This document shows positions 36,901-49,000 of a stretch of DNA of 64,000 nucleotides, piece by piece (the stretch's first letter is position 1; every line of letters begins with the position of its first letter). The notes under the pieces are model-generated. The model was given only the letters and a program-made list of their open reading frames with translations, was not told the DNA's origin and ran no database searches. The translations under genes and the position numbers were made by a program. The stretch is taken from positions 4,687,439 through 4,751,438 of the forward strand of contig VZSR01001459.1 in NCBI GenBank assembly GCA_013398615.1, written 5' to 3'. The stretch is from Brachypodius melanocephalos (Eukaryota > Chordata > Aves > Passeriformes > Pycnonotidae).

Positions 36901-39068
36901 GCCAGCAGCAATGAGCAAACTGCTTATCTCCTCCATCTTTCATTATATTTCCTTTTTATTACCCTTCCAAGAGGCTCTCATCATCTCAAACACCCTCATA
37001 TCTCTCAGAGTATTTTTAATTCTTGTTCCCAAGTTCCCTTCAGTTGTCTTTCACATGTCACAACTCATATGGCTGGGGCTCACTGTAGCTCCATGTCTGT
37101 CTATTTGCTTCCTGAATCCCTGCAGATTTTTGGGGTGGTGTTTAGTATTTCTGAGTTGTCTTCTGTTTGTACTATAATGTTTTATATTAAAATATGCTGG
37201 TCTTGAGATCTGTCAAAAAAGACAACAACAAGTTAAACAATTTCCCATACTTGGGAGAGCAACGACAACATATGAAGAGCCAAGTATTCAGAGAGTTTTG
37301 GGACATGAAAATCCAAAGAAGCAGAGAAATCACAGGTCAAAAGTAGTGTTGGTTCTTCCCTTGACACGTGAGGTTCTGTAACATCCTAGGTTGCTCTGTG
37401 GTGTTGAAGAGCCCAAATGTGCCTGAATGTGGATTATTGCACAGCAGCTCTTTTCCTGTGAAACTCGCCACTTAAGCTTGTTGAACACCTGCATACCTCA
37501 ACAAATACATCAAAATTAAAACAAGTTAAAATGCCACAAATGAATTGTGCTCCAAATGCAGCAAACATATTTCTTGAGTAAGGCAAATCTGGATTTTCTG
37601 AGCCTTCCTATTGCATCTGCATTCTGGCAAACCAACAAAAAAATCAGTTTTCAGATGTGAGAGAGAGACCGTCTCCTCAACTTCTGGTTCTTTCTACTTC
37701 CCACTAACAAGTCATAGTTTAAGATCAATGCAATCTCCTTATGGACAAAGAATTTCCCGTTTATTTTAAATATTACTGTGCTTCAAATGAGGAAATCATG
37801 TCAGCTGTTCAGAAGTCCCCTGCTACTGATTTCTCTGTAAAAACTGGCCTTTCTTAGAAGGTATTTTAGCCTGTGTTTTGTGCAAAGCAGACACAAGAAT
37901 CTCTTTGATAGCAACACTTTCCATGAAGGCAGCAACCTCCTATCAAAATACCCAGAAGGGCAGACCTGGCTTTGCTGGAGACAAGTCCAGGGCAAACTTC
38001 TGCAATGCTCTGGTGCAGAGCTGTCCCCAAATCTCTATCAAGGGTCCTGCAGTCACTCAGCCAGGGAAACCAAGCTGCCTCCTTTGAAATAAAACATGAA
38101 CCTCTCCTGGACAAGAGAATTTTCTTGGAAATTCTGGCGGGTTTTGAAGCAAAAAAAAAGACTTTTTTCTCTGAGCAAATGTAGACTTTCACTGCACTGT
38201 ATTCTTAGAGAACAAAAGGGGCCTACTCCAAAATGCTGGCAAGTGTCAAGAGGTGATTCCTGACTGATAAGGCAGCAGAAAGAAACACAAACCAAAGCAG
38301 AGTAGAGAAATGGGTTATGCTGCTGCTATTTATGTAAGGATACTATTGATTAAGCAACAGACTCGAGTAATGCTTAGACAAGATACGAGCTTATGTTGTC
38401 TTGACTTTTTAGTGATGGTTCTGCAAAATAGTGAGAAATAAAACACATTCCTGTATGAAACTCTCAAAACTCTGAAAGAATTACATGCCACAGGTTGAGG
38501 GAAGGAAAGTTTGTGCAAGCTGTCAATGCATTAGTGCATGAACCTCTCATCTTGTTAAACTCAGCACAATGTTACTACAAATAGTTGGACAATGTGCAGA
38601 TACTTGGATGGTGTTTGTAGAGGGAACTCTATAAAATATTTCACTGTTACATTTTGCTCAACTGCTTCTCAGCATAATAAAATCAGTGGGACAGTATTGT
38701 GTGTGACAGGGTACTTAACAAATATCCAACATTTATATGGTGGTGAATATGCCTGGAAATAAATACAGGACTTTGTATTCAGATAATTAGCACAGGCACA
38801 TCAAAAGAAGAGCCCAGTGTCAAGCTGACAGGAACCCCCCTTCACTGGCATCAGCCACACAAGGCTGCCCTGCAATGGTTGGCATTTTACCTCCCAGAGG
38901 GCTAGGCCTTTTAGGAACATTTTGAAGAAGGAAAGTCGCAGACAACTAAAGGAAGCCACCAACACTGGCAGAGTTGGTGACAGGGAGGCTCATAGAAGCT
39001 TCTGTGAATGCTAAAAATTTTAGAGGTTTCTATACAATTAATAATTTCTACATATTTAATTGAGACGA
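33946..39068. other. Non-coding stretch, no defensible gene
   Basis: This block holds the longest open frame of the window, 36548-37177 (+, 209 codons), rich in hydrophobic residues but without a recognisable domain. It also holds 35649-36131 (+, 160 codons) and 35789-36202 (-, 137 codons), which overlap each other. Short tandem items are an 11-bp duplication at 34523-34544, an imperfect GGA-rich run at 36171-36196, and a 15-bp word repeated at 36734-36748 and 36753-36767. Sequence between 35650 and 36300 is GC-richer than its surroundings but does not reach a CpG island. Confidence 0.55.
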
Positions 39069-39140
39069 GGGCTAGGGCTAGGGCTAGGGCTAGGGCTAGG
39101 GCTAGGGCTAGGGCTAGGGCTAGGGCTAGGGCTAGGGATA
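39069..39140 (+). repeat. GGGCTA telomere-variant hexamer array, 11 perfect units plus GGGATA
   Basis: Eleven uninterrupted GGGCTA units (39069-39134) are followed by one GGGATA (39135-39140). The vertebrate telomere repeat is GGGTTA in this register, so every unit carries the same T-to-C change. The array has twelve G3 tracts with three-base loops and therefore a strong G-quadruplex motif on the plus strand. The flanks are ordinary AT-rich sequence. It reads through as alternating Arg-Ala or Leu-Ala in some frames, which is a by-product and not a gene. Confidence 0.97.
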
Positions 39141-41013
39141 ATACAGCTTTTTTCATTAAACACTCTGAAAGAGCTCAAGATCCCCTTTTTGGAATGTGCC
39201 TGAGATTTGCTCTCATAAAAATCTCCCCTCTACAAACCCCTACAGTCTTGGGTGTGCTGCCCCAGAGCATTATAAACCAGTCAGAGACCTAGAATAACAC
39301 AGGACCAGCTACTTTTCAAAATGTCTTCATTCCCATGTCAGCCTCAGGTATGCTACCAAGAAAACTGTGTAAAATATGTAAAATAATCCTTTGTTTCTGA
39401 GGCAAAGGCATAAGAAATGGAAAGAGATTATTATTAAGACTTTCTTTCAAAGTGGGGTCCCCTGCTAGCTCTCTCAAACGCAGAGAAAATCAAAATGACT
39501 GGGGATGAAATGAATATGCACGGCTGGTTCTGTGCTGCACTGATAAGAGCCTCTCCTGCTCTCCTGGCAGCACCATCCAGCCTCACTCCCGACTCCCTGC
39601 ATCCCTCCTCCTCCCGGAGGTAGCACCCGGCCAGTGGGAGCTGCCTGCACGCTGAAGAGGAGTGTGAGGAGGAAGGAGCAGAGCCAGCATCACCATCGCA
39701 GAGGCTTTGGCTTTTGGAAACCCCCAGGCACTGCTCTTGTAGGTGGATGTGAACGCACAGCCGTGCTCATCCCTCTGCAGAGACTTTCCCCTCTCAGCCC
39801 CACTGTTTGAAGGGAAGGAGGCACGGAGGGACCCGCAGAGCAAAGTGATGGTCTCAGCTGCCAGCACAATGGGCATCTGCAGGCTCGACAGTGTCCCCAC
39901 ACCCAAGGATGGAGTTGAGGTGTCTGCAAGAGGCACTCACTCTACCGCTTCAGCTGCAGCAATCTCACTGTCCTAGAAAGTTAATCGACCAAGTATTGCT
40001 CTTTGGTACTTAATGCACAACTGCTTATTTTTGCCAGTTATCCTAATTTCTCACTCACCCCTGCCCCTCAGGGCTGGCAAACTGTTGGACACACAGTCCT
40101 ATGACCAGGAAAGCCTTCAGATCCCAGCATCAGTCAGAGCTGTGCTCAGTGGGGCCAAGGGAGGTGACATGCCATGCTGTGCCCCTCTGTGCCACACTGC
40201 TTGTCACCAACCACATCACCTGCTGAGGCAGAGAGCTGTGCTCTGAGCTCAGCAGGTCCCACAGGCACTGTGCCAATTACAGCTGGGGCTTCTGGGCAAG
40301 GTCCTGCCCTTAAACACCCTACACAGCCTTTGTTTTGCATGGCAAAAGCAGCTGAGATTTCATTGACCTCTCTCTTATTCCCCCAGCATCACAATCTCCC
40401 CACTCAGGACACCTTTGTTTGAGGTCAGGGCTCACCAGTGTCCCATTAGATCCATGTTGGGATTACAAGACACTCTGTGCTGCTACATCCTTGGTTCCAA
40501 TTTCTGTCATACACGCTTTATGCCCCTCAGCCTGTTAGCAATGGATAGATGGAGAGCAATCAGTTCCAAATAATATGCCCCTGACTTACAGCAGAAGGGC
40601 TCATTAAAAGCATTACCTGCTGTTTTGATTCTACTTATTTATGTCCCATATTTATTCCCCAGTGTTCAGATTTTCTTTGTGGTGAAAATGCCTCAAGCTT
40701 TCTTTCTCTGCTAATCTTCATAACCTTACACTGTTTTCAAAGGCTGTGAATACATGGAACAGGCTCGAGCCTGCACTGCTCTTTGAGGAACAGCACCTTT
40801 ACTGTCTCTTTAGCCTGTTGTGCTAAAATGATGCTGGTTTCTCACATTTAACTAGTTTTTAGAAATCATCATCCGGTTTTCACATAATCATGTAACAAAT
40901 AATATCTCCTGGGGACACCATCACAAAACCACTTGTGGATGTAAAAATCTGTTAAATATGCCACATTTCACTTGTATTACAAATCAACTTTGTATTTGTC
41001 TGAAAGAGATATA
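39141..41013. other. Non-coding stretch, no gene seen
   Basis: Sequence from 39500 to 40350 is GC-richer and gives overlapping frames on both strands (longest 39583-39936, -, 117 codons) with no recognised domain. The rest is AT-leaning. No transposon ends are seen. Confidence 0.55.
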
Positions 41014-41320
41014 GAGTCAGAGAACCACATAGTCATGGAACTGTTTCAGTTAGAAGGAACATTAAGGATCTTTTTGTTCCAGCCCCTCTGCCATGGGTAG
41101 GGACATCTTCCACTAGACCAAGTTACTCTAAGCCCCGTTCAACCTGGCCTTGAACAATTCAGGGAATACAGGACATCCTCAGCTTCTCTGGGCAGCCTGT
41201 GCCAGAGCCTCATCACATTCACTGCAAAGAATTTCCTTGTACCATTTAATCTAAATCTCTCCTGATTTAGTTTAGAACTGTTCCCCCTTGTTCTATCACC
41301 ATCTGCTCATCTGGTCACAA
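41014..41320 (-). mobile_element. CR1 retrotransposon, 3' end, antisense, 5'-truncated
   Basis: The plus strand shows, in order, ACCACATAGTCATGGAACTG, CCCCTCTGCCATGGGTAGGG, CTTCCACTAGACCAAG, CAACCTGGCCTTGAACA, CTTCTCTGGGCAGCCTGTGC and TGTTCCCCCTTGTTCTATCA. All are reverse-complement CR1 3' UTR and ORF2-end blocks in the right order. About 300 bases remain. The terminal repeat is more decayed than in the 25.9 kb copy, suggesting an older insertion. No intact coding sequence remains. Confidence 0.93.
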
Positions 41321-42754
41321 TTCACTGTTGAGTAACTGGAAGTAATAAACTTTGGTGAAAGCAATTAGAAGCACTTGTCTGCGAGTAGCTGTGATCACAT
41401 AGGGGAGGAAAAAGCCTTTGATTAACCCTTCCCTCACAAGCTGCTGTCCCTTGGCCCAGTGGTGCCGTTGCAATCCTATGGGCTGGTAATGAGCTGCAGT
41501 CTCTGAGTTACCACACAGAGATGCTTCTGGTGTTATAAAAAAAGCTCTGTGTTTAAACTCATACTCAGAGTTGATGCAATTTAGCACCACTGCTTTGCCT
41601 GCCAGCATAAGGCATGTTTGTGCAATATCAGGAAGTTTCTTTACCAACAGCAGAGTACTGAGATAGCAACGCTGGCCCTGCTGGGCGCTGTGCTCCAAAA
41701 GCGATGCCAGGTAATGAATGAGGGGTTTGAAGACCTCACCCTCAGCCAGACCAGGAATGCTGCACAGCCTGGTAACTCTGGAGCATGGCTCTGCTGCAAT
41801 AGCCTGCAAGCCCCACCTGTGCACAGACCCTGGTTTACTTTCTTTTTTCCTTCACGTCCTCAGATGTTTCTTTTTCATGAACATATGACCTTCACATATT
41901 TGCCAGTTCAGCCAAGGACATTCCAGGTCAGAGCAGATGTAACAAAATACTGGCTTTTTTTGAGTGCATCTGAGCCTCAACTCAGCCACCGGCTCAGACA
42001 GAGGTAATTCCGAGTGCCGTGGTGCCATTTCTGCAGCCCCATTCCCTGAATGTGTGGCTTTTCTGGGCCACCCAGGTATAGCTGCACAAGGCTTCAGTTT
42101 GGATTCTCTTATTTACCTTGACACACACCTTTCTTTGTATTAGTTCTAGAACATGCAAGGCCTGTGGTCAGCCCAGCTGATATCCTGCAACTCCACAGCT
42201 GTTTGGTCCAGCAAGAAGGGAGCAGGAGACAACAGCTCCTTTTAGCAGCAACTCCAGCAAGATCTGGTGTTCCAGTACATTGCCCCTTAGTGTGTACCCC
42301 AGACCCTTGTCATCTTAACAGCTCCCCAGCAGTCTCTCTATTATTTTTCCACATTCCTTTTCAACTGGAGGAACCCAAACTGGATGTTTTACATCAAGTG
42401 CACCGACGAGAGGAGGAAGATTACTTCCCTTCTGCTGGGAAGGATTTCATGAAAGGTTTAAGTAAAGTTAGGAAAACTATTTCCCCTGGCTTCTTTGGAG
42501 AAGTGAGATCCATGCACGTGCATTTTGTGAAGGCACTTGACCTGTCCAAAAGAGCCAGATGCTCCATACCAACCCTTTGCCGTTAGCTGCAGGACGGGTA
42601 CCACTTTTTCCCTGGGCAAAGCAGAAGGGTTTAGAGAGCAATCTTATTGGCAACCATGAATTAGCACAGGAGGAGGCAAAGGAAGCACGGTGAGATTTGG
42701 GAAGGCGTGACAGACTCCCAGTATAGTGATGGTTTCGAAAGACGGAGGCTGAAC
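41321..42754. other. Non-coding stretch with long overlapping open frames, no defensible gene
   Basis: A minus-strand frame of 169 codons (41315-41824) abuts the CR1 copy on its upstream side. Its sequence does not match what CR1 ORF2 should encode there, so it is not simply the rest of the element. Frames at 41618-42007 (+, 129), 42164-42586 (+, 140) and 42477-42923 (-, 148) overlap it or each other. None carries a domain I recognise. Chance is the best reading, and an undescribed exon is possible but unsupported. Confidence 0.5.
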
Positions 42755-42778
42755 ACCACCACCACCACCACCACCACC
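42755..42778. repeat. (ACC)8 trinucleotide microsatellite
   Basis: Eight perfect ACC units lie at the edge of a CpG-rich patch. In one plus frame the run reads as poly-threonine and in one minus frame as poly-glycine. No surrounding coding context supports either. Confidence 0.95.
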
Positions 42779-43016
42779 GTGCATCGCCCTGGCCGCTCCC
42801 TGCGCATCCCCGGCCGGCGGGGAAAGCGAGCGGCTCCTGCCGAAAAAGGAGACGTTCGGCCCCATCAAGTGGCAGCTGAGCAAATTGCAGGAAAACGCAG
42901 CTCAATTGCATGTATTTTAGCATTAAATATTTATGTATTTTCCTAGTGCCCTGTCACAGCCGGAATTACGCTCTCTGGCGAACGAAAGGCTGCTGGCCAC
43001 CAGTGATAGCCCCGAT
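42779..43016. promoter_or_regulatory. CpG-dense patch, candidate regulatory element
   Basis: From 42779 to about 42865 I count eleven CpG dinucleotides, including CCCCGGCCGGCGGGG. A second cluster follows around 42960-43015 (CCGGAATTACGCTC, GGCGAACG, CCCCGATT). CpG is otherwise sparse in the window, so these have escaped the usual decay by methylation. This fits a small CpG-rich promoter or enhancer, or an unmethylated germline element. No TATA box, splice signal or credible first exon is visible, so the call is tentative and undirected. Confidence 0.35.
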
Positions 43017-46000
43017 TTAAATGGTTGCACTTGCTCAGTGCAAACATAACAAATACTCACTTACTTTGCAATAGTAAGTTCAGTTAATGTAAGTCTTAAT
43101 TGTTTTTTTTTCCAAATACCGACTTTTGTAAGAGCTGATCTTCCCTGGAAGTGTTGCCAGGTTTGTGAGGCTGTATCGTAATACAGATGCAATTATGTAG
43201 TGTAATTCTTAGAAATGTAGCTATGATTACAGTATGTGTCTCTTCTCACACAACTGAGTGTACAACAGCCCTATGTCCTGCATAAGTGGGTTACAAATTA
43301 AACTGTTTTGAGAAGGGTTGGTTTTAGCACTAATAAAAGCTGAAAATCACCCCATTTCCCTGACTCTCACCCCAGCACAGCCTGAGCACAGACACAAGTG
43401 CAACACTGCAAACTGTTTTCCCATTATTGGAAGCTCAGTACAAAATGAATTTTGGATTATTAGATGTATTTCCAATCACATGAAGTACAGGCTTAGAAAC
43501 CTCCAGTATGAATTTCAGCACTTGAACATTGTCACAGCAGTAAATTGGTATGAAATGATGCTGTTACTGGCATTGAAGGACTGTCCAGGGTTATGAATCC
43601 TGGGGTGTCATCTATCAGTAGTTGAGATGCTTGACATCCTGGTTTCTAATACTGCCTATACAGGTAGTGAAAAGCAGAGAAAATACTCTGCTGTTAGTTA
43701 GTCTCTGTAGCACAGCTCAGCTCAGTTTCAAGTATACTCAAGAACTCTTTGTAGGACAGAAAGTCATAAGAAAGCCTACAAGACTTGCACAGGAGGAAGT
43801 TTCCAGCAGTTCTTCCTGGAAGGGTTCACAAGCCATAACTCACAGTCCTTCTCTTCCCTCTTCTATACGCTGATCCATCAACAATATAATGGCTTCTTGG
43901 CATGGTTAGGAGTCTGTCCTGCTGGGAAAGCAGCTCTCTTTCCAACTAGAGGTTGTTTCAAACTCAGCCAATCTGGGACCTTTTGTTATCACCATCAGCA
44001 CACTCAAAATCTTCCCATTAGTTAGGTATTTTCTTTCTCTAGTACCTCTGAAGAGCCTTGAAAGCAATTCTGTGATTGAGTCTGTTAATTATTTTCTCTC
44101 CTCCTCACCTTCTGTCATGTTCATTTAAGGAAATATCAATCTAAACCCTCCTTCTTCTGTGCAAATGAATGCAGACCCCCTCAAGAGAAGATCAGCTCCT
44201 TTGCATCTACCTCAGCACGAGGTATCCCACAAGAAAACCCTGCACCTCTGCTACTGGAAACCAAAACCTCACTTTTGATGAATATTGGTCACGGCAGTCT
44301 TCCTGCTTTTGGATTCAGAGCACATCTTTTCTGGATCACACAATGGAAAAATGGAAAAATTTCCATTTTCTGATGGAAAGCCATCACATGAGCCACCCAG
44401 CTAGAACTGCTCCCATTGCCTTGGACCCAGTAGCTCGTGCTGGCAGCTCAGAGATTTAACAGAGGGCAGAGAGCCGGCCTGAAAGCAAGGAGGCTCCAGC
44501 ATCCTCCATTGAAATTCAGAATAATTCCAATAATCTGCCGAAAGGTCACTGAATAGTGAGTAATTCAGCAGGCAGCCGATAGCGCTCCTGGCATGAGGCC
44601 TAGTCATTCTCACAGATAAACTTGATAAGTGGGGCCATTTTCCCTCAAAGACAAAGCTTGGGCTAGAAACACAGCCCTCTCACTGGGAGCTGGGATTTTT
44701 TGGTTTAATTTCCTGTTAGAGGAATTCTAACACCCCCAAGGCACCCAGATGGATCCCAGAAAGAGAAAATGAGCGGATTCATGCTCCTAACTGCTGCAGC
44801 AGTGAATTACCACGCGTCTGAAACAGCAGCCAAAAAACAATAGCATCGCTGGGGAAAGCACTCGTGTGGAGGGAGGAAGCAGGGCTCTGTTTCTGGGAGG
44901 ATTTGGGCAAAGAGGGAAGGTGCTCAGAGGGTGCTGGGGCTCAGAGATTCCCTCCTGCCCTGCCACAATGCCTGCCTGCATCCAGCAGCTCTGCAAAGCG
45001 CACACCGGCTGCTCCCGGGCTGCGTTGTGGCTCCAGCAGGTGTCTGATGCTCATGGCATGCCCAGGTTTCCAGGGGGTTTCCAGGTGATCCAGGCTGTCG
45101 GCTCTCACTGTCCTCACTGCTGGAGAGGCTGGCACCGGCACCAGCACCACCTGAACACCAAATAATTCCTTTTGCAGCTCCTGAGGTGACGCATCCTCCC
45201 TCCAGTGCAGGGAAAGCAGCTGCTCTCCAGGCCAGCCAGAGCTGACTGGGGTATTTGGGGTCAGATTCCCAGCCAGCAACAAGGACCTTCGTCCCTGAGG
45301 TCAGTTTTTGGATGAGGACCAAGTTTAGGTCGAGAAAACAGCTGAGTTTTGTGTTGAGGAGGGAGGAATATGCAACTGCTGCTTTGGTCTAACAAACTCA
45401 CTGCTCTTTACGTTCCCAAGGATCTCATACAAAACCTCTGATCTGCTGTAATAAATAGAGCATGAAAATCAGGTTTGGGCTGCAATTTTATCCATGACAT
45501 TAGCTCTGCCTTCGTTTTTTTTCTCCTGCAGGGAGAAGTCCTAATGAAAAAGGCAAAAGTCAATGCTAATAATCTGGGTAGTGTTTTTCCTTCCTTTCTT
45601 TCAAGCACGAGTCAGGTGGATTTCAGCAAGTGGATTTACAGTTCAGAGCTCTCCCACAAGCCCTCATTGCATGCTGGCTAAGTCACCACAACATTGACAT
45701 CTCACAGTGGAGCACCTTCCAGTTCCCAGCACCAGAAAGGATCTGCCTAACTCCCAATCTCACCTCTTCCTGCAGCAAAATGGCTGATAAAAATGAAAAT
45801 AAAATCTATTGATCAACTTCTTTCCTACCAAAAAACCTTCATTTCCTCAGAAAGGGTGCATGAGAGTTGTCTACTTTTGATGGTTTTACAAGGTTTCTAG
45901 GGGCTGGCAGATCACTGGTGTTACAAGTCCCAGGTTTGGGTCACTCACCCAGGACTTTTGTCTTGCCCATTTCACATCCTCACCAAGGCAAGGCTTTTTA

Positions 46001-49000
46001 CAATCTTTTATAGACAGGCTGATATCCACCCTGGGCATCCAGGGTGGGAGGCATTTTGCCAGGGAACTCCTGTTTTTGGGACACACTGGGAGCATCCCTG
46101 ACCGCACTCAGCTGCTCAGAAGCAAAGTTGGGATAAAGTCCCAGCCAGGCCCGTCCAAAGCTGTAAAAAGTCTGCTGGACTCACGGCACTGTGTGTTTGC
46201 TGTACTCACTCATCACAGCAGAGCACGGCAGCACAGTGTCTCTCTCTTGAAAGGGACTGGCAGGAGCGTGGGTGGGAACACAGCCGTGGCTCCAGTGGGA
46301 TCATCAATCATCCCTTCCCAGCGCGGTGCTGCTCTCTGAGCGAACAACCCGCGGCTGCCAGAAACCAGCATGGCCCAAGCAGCTGCTGAGCACTGAGCCA
46401 AGCAAGAGCTGGGGACAGCGAGGGGAGCAGCAGAGCCTTCAGCCACTGCTCCCAGTTAAGGTAAGAGCTACATTTAAGTTTGGTGACGGGCTGGGTTATT
46501 ACCCACAGCATAACCGAACCGGGGGTTTCATCCGGGATGATCGGCTGCCAAATCCAGCCCCCGTGGGAAGCTGCCCCGAGCTCTGCTGAAGCACAGGATG
46601 GTTTCCTCAAGTGCAAAGTGCTGTGGGAATGTCTGTGCAAATCCAGGCAGGTTCCTGGCTTCACAGAGATATTTATTGTAGAGACCAAAGCAATTTTCTA
46701 ATTCAGGAGAGAATTACTTAACTAATATTGTAATGTGTTGAATGAATAGTGCCTGGATAGTAAAACACTCCCTGGCTTGGCAGGAGCTCCCCTGTGATGC
46801 TTATCTAGAGAAAGTCAGATTACTTTCCAGAAATTCATAAGCAGCAGTTCCTTTGCATCATAAAAGTCTCCTGTTGCTCCACTAATATCTTCCAGAGGAT
46901 TATTTTGGAAGAACTTGCAGGATCGAGGCCTTCATGTCACTGCACGGTCCATTTGCTAGCTTCAGTCCTATTAGTGCTCCTTTCGGCTCCACTTGCTGCA
47001 GGAAATCTTGCCTGTTGCTAATGCTACTGACCTCCCAAAAGACTTTGAGGTCCAGCAGTGGCAAACAGTTTATAAAAGCAAGATGTTATTGCAATTAGCC
47101 AGAGTTGTTAAGTGCATCCTGGCAGGTAATGAGTACGTGACATATGTCTGTACAATAATTCAGCAGTGTAAGAGTGCTGAGAAAGAGCTTGTGTTTTTTA
47201 AATGCTGTGGGTTTTATAGAAGGGAATGAGGCCACAGCTGCTTTTCAGAGAGGAGCCACGTGAGAGTGGAGCTGAGAGCTGCTAAGGCTGTGTGAAAGGA
47301 CAGCCCCAGCCGAGCATCTCTCCTCATCCCTGTCATCCAAGTGAGGAAGGGGGGGCTGTCCTATTGTGAGGGTTTGCCCTGGAGGTGACCTTTAGGTGAT
47401 AAATCCAGCTGCCCTGGGGAGGTTGGGGTGTCACTGTGGGAGGGTGGCAGGGGACCCACACCCTGAACACACTCATGTGTCTTTGCCCAGCCCACAAAAA
47501 GCCAGGTTGTGATGCTGGCTTTCTAAAAGGTCCAGGACTGAACCATGGTTGTGAAGTGTCATCAGCTTCTGCTGCCAGCACAGAAGTCCCTGCTGGCTCC
47601 TCCTGCACATCTCCTGTCAGCAGCAGGAAACCCTCCTCTCCCGAGCTGTTGTGTCCGGGTTAATCCAAACAGTAAATGTACAGCTTGAGTGTGAATCAAC
47701 ATCATGATTCATCCTTCCTGCAATGGATCCTTTCACTATGATTAAAGAGCTATTCTGTAAGACATGAACTTCACTTAAGACTACATGGTTTATTTGGGTT
47801 TGGGAATACAGATGCAGTCCTGTTCAAACTGCTGTGCCCGGGAGCCAATGACAGAATACAAAAATAGCTTATGCTGTCAGCATGGCTTTTTCTTATTTGT
47901 ATTCTGAGTATCATCACTTTGGCAGGCACAGGAAGCTCTTCTTGTTTGCATTTTATTTTGCCTGCAGAAAATTTACAGTTCAAATGACTTCTCTATGCTT
48001 CATCAGACTAATCGGATGACAAATTGGTTGAGCTACAGAGAAGAAACCTCAGACAACAGAAAATTGTAATGGAAGAAAAAATTAAACTCCTGTTTTTGGT
48101 AGGAGCAAAGATTTTGATTCATACCAATCTCAGTTTCCATTTTTCCTTCCATGTTAGTGCAAAGCTTTGTGAAATGGAAATCAGATTATTTAATCTCATT
48201 ACAAGGATCTACAGGCTTGACCTCATAATTTTCTTCAGTGACACAGAGCCTCAGAAATATTGTCCTTCCTTAAACAACAGGAACAGCTACAGCCTCTATT
48301 TAATGCTGCACTTCCTACTGCCACTGAAGCCTCGTGAAGCATTCAGAACAAGGCTTATTTTGTCCTCATCTTATTTATCATTTTTGATGTCTTGCTGCTA
48401 CCCAGAACAAGCAGTTTAACAAATTCCCAAAGATTTGTCCCTTTTTCAGAAGGGTATGGGGAGATGGGAAGGATTTTCTCTTCCTTGCTGTGCTGGCTGA
48501 CCTTGCCTGGAGTGACACAGGGCAAAAGCAATGAAGATACATTGCCCCAGTTTTCAATAAGAGCTTTAACATAGACTTAATATCAGGTTTGGAGCTCTGA
48601 ACTGTCCCTGAAAATAAGTTTGCTCTTAAATGTCTATGAAGTATTATTTTCTGTGCAAGGACTCTCTTCTGGGCTGGTGTTCATTTCACAGGCAGAACTG
48701 TGGCACCATCTTCTGGATGACTCTTTAGACAATAAATAATAACCCACCTAAAGAGAAGATGTTTCTTTATCATCCCAACAATGAGAACAGCTTGAATATT
48801 CATTGACTGTGCACTCCTGATTACAGCAGGCTTTAAATCATTTAATTATGCCATCCATTTTGGAAGCACTAAGAGCTAGTCATACTCTTGATTGCTGAAT
48901 TTTGTTGTGAGGGAATTCAGATTTTGAAACTGAGAGGATATTTCTATCCACAGAGCAATAACAAGAAGTGTCCTCACTTAACTAAACACAGGGGCATAAC

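Noticed and set aside
36548..37177. Longest open frame in the window (209 codons, +), hydrophobic
   Set aside because: There is no recognisable domain, no sensible promoter or splice context, and another long frame overlaps it in a different phase (36841-37206). Hydrophobicity follows from T-rich sequence.
38911..39292. Frames encoding long Leu-Ala or Arg-Ala repeats
   Set aside because: They are produced entirely by the GGGCTA hexamer array.
41315..41824. 169-codon minus-strand frame directly upstream of a CR1 3' end, considered as CR1 ORF2 or a retrogene
   Set aside because: CR1 ORF2 at this place should give LEKRRLRGDLI-type sequence and does not. No other family is recognised and plus-strand frames overlap.
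42644..42946. Frames with poly-Thr or poly-Gly tracts over the CpG patch
   Set aside because: The tracts are the (ACC)8 microsatellite read in frame, and no start or splice context supports translation.
44348..44369. 10-bp inverted repeat considered as a hairpin RNA
   Set aside because: The 2-base centre cannot form a normal loop and the sequence is A/T-rich. A slippage origin is likely, since TGGAAAAA is also tandemly repeated here.
46993..47229. 78-codon frame (+) with a plausible peptide, considered as an exon
   Set aside because: There is no recognised domain or convincing splice-site pair. It may equally be conserved non-coding DNA.
47656..47668. GGGTTAATCCAAA, also found near 59366, considered as another dispersed repeat
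   Set aside because: The match is only 13 bases and does not extend on either side. Chance is adequate.
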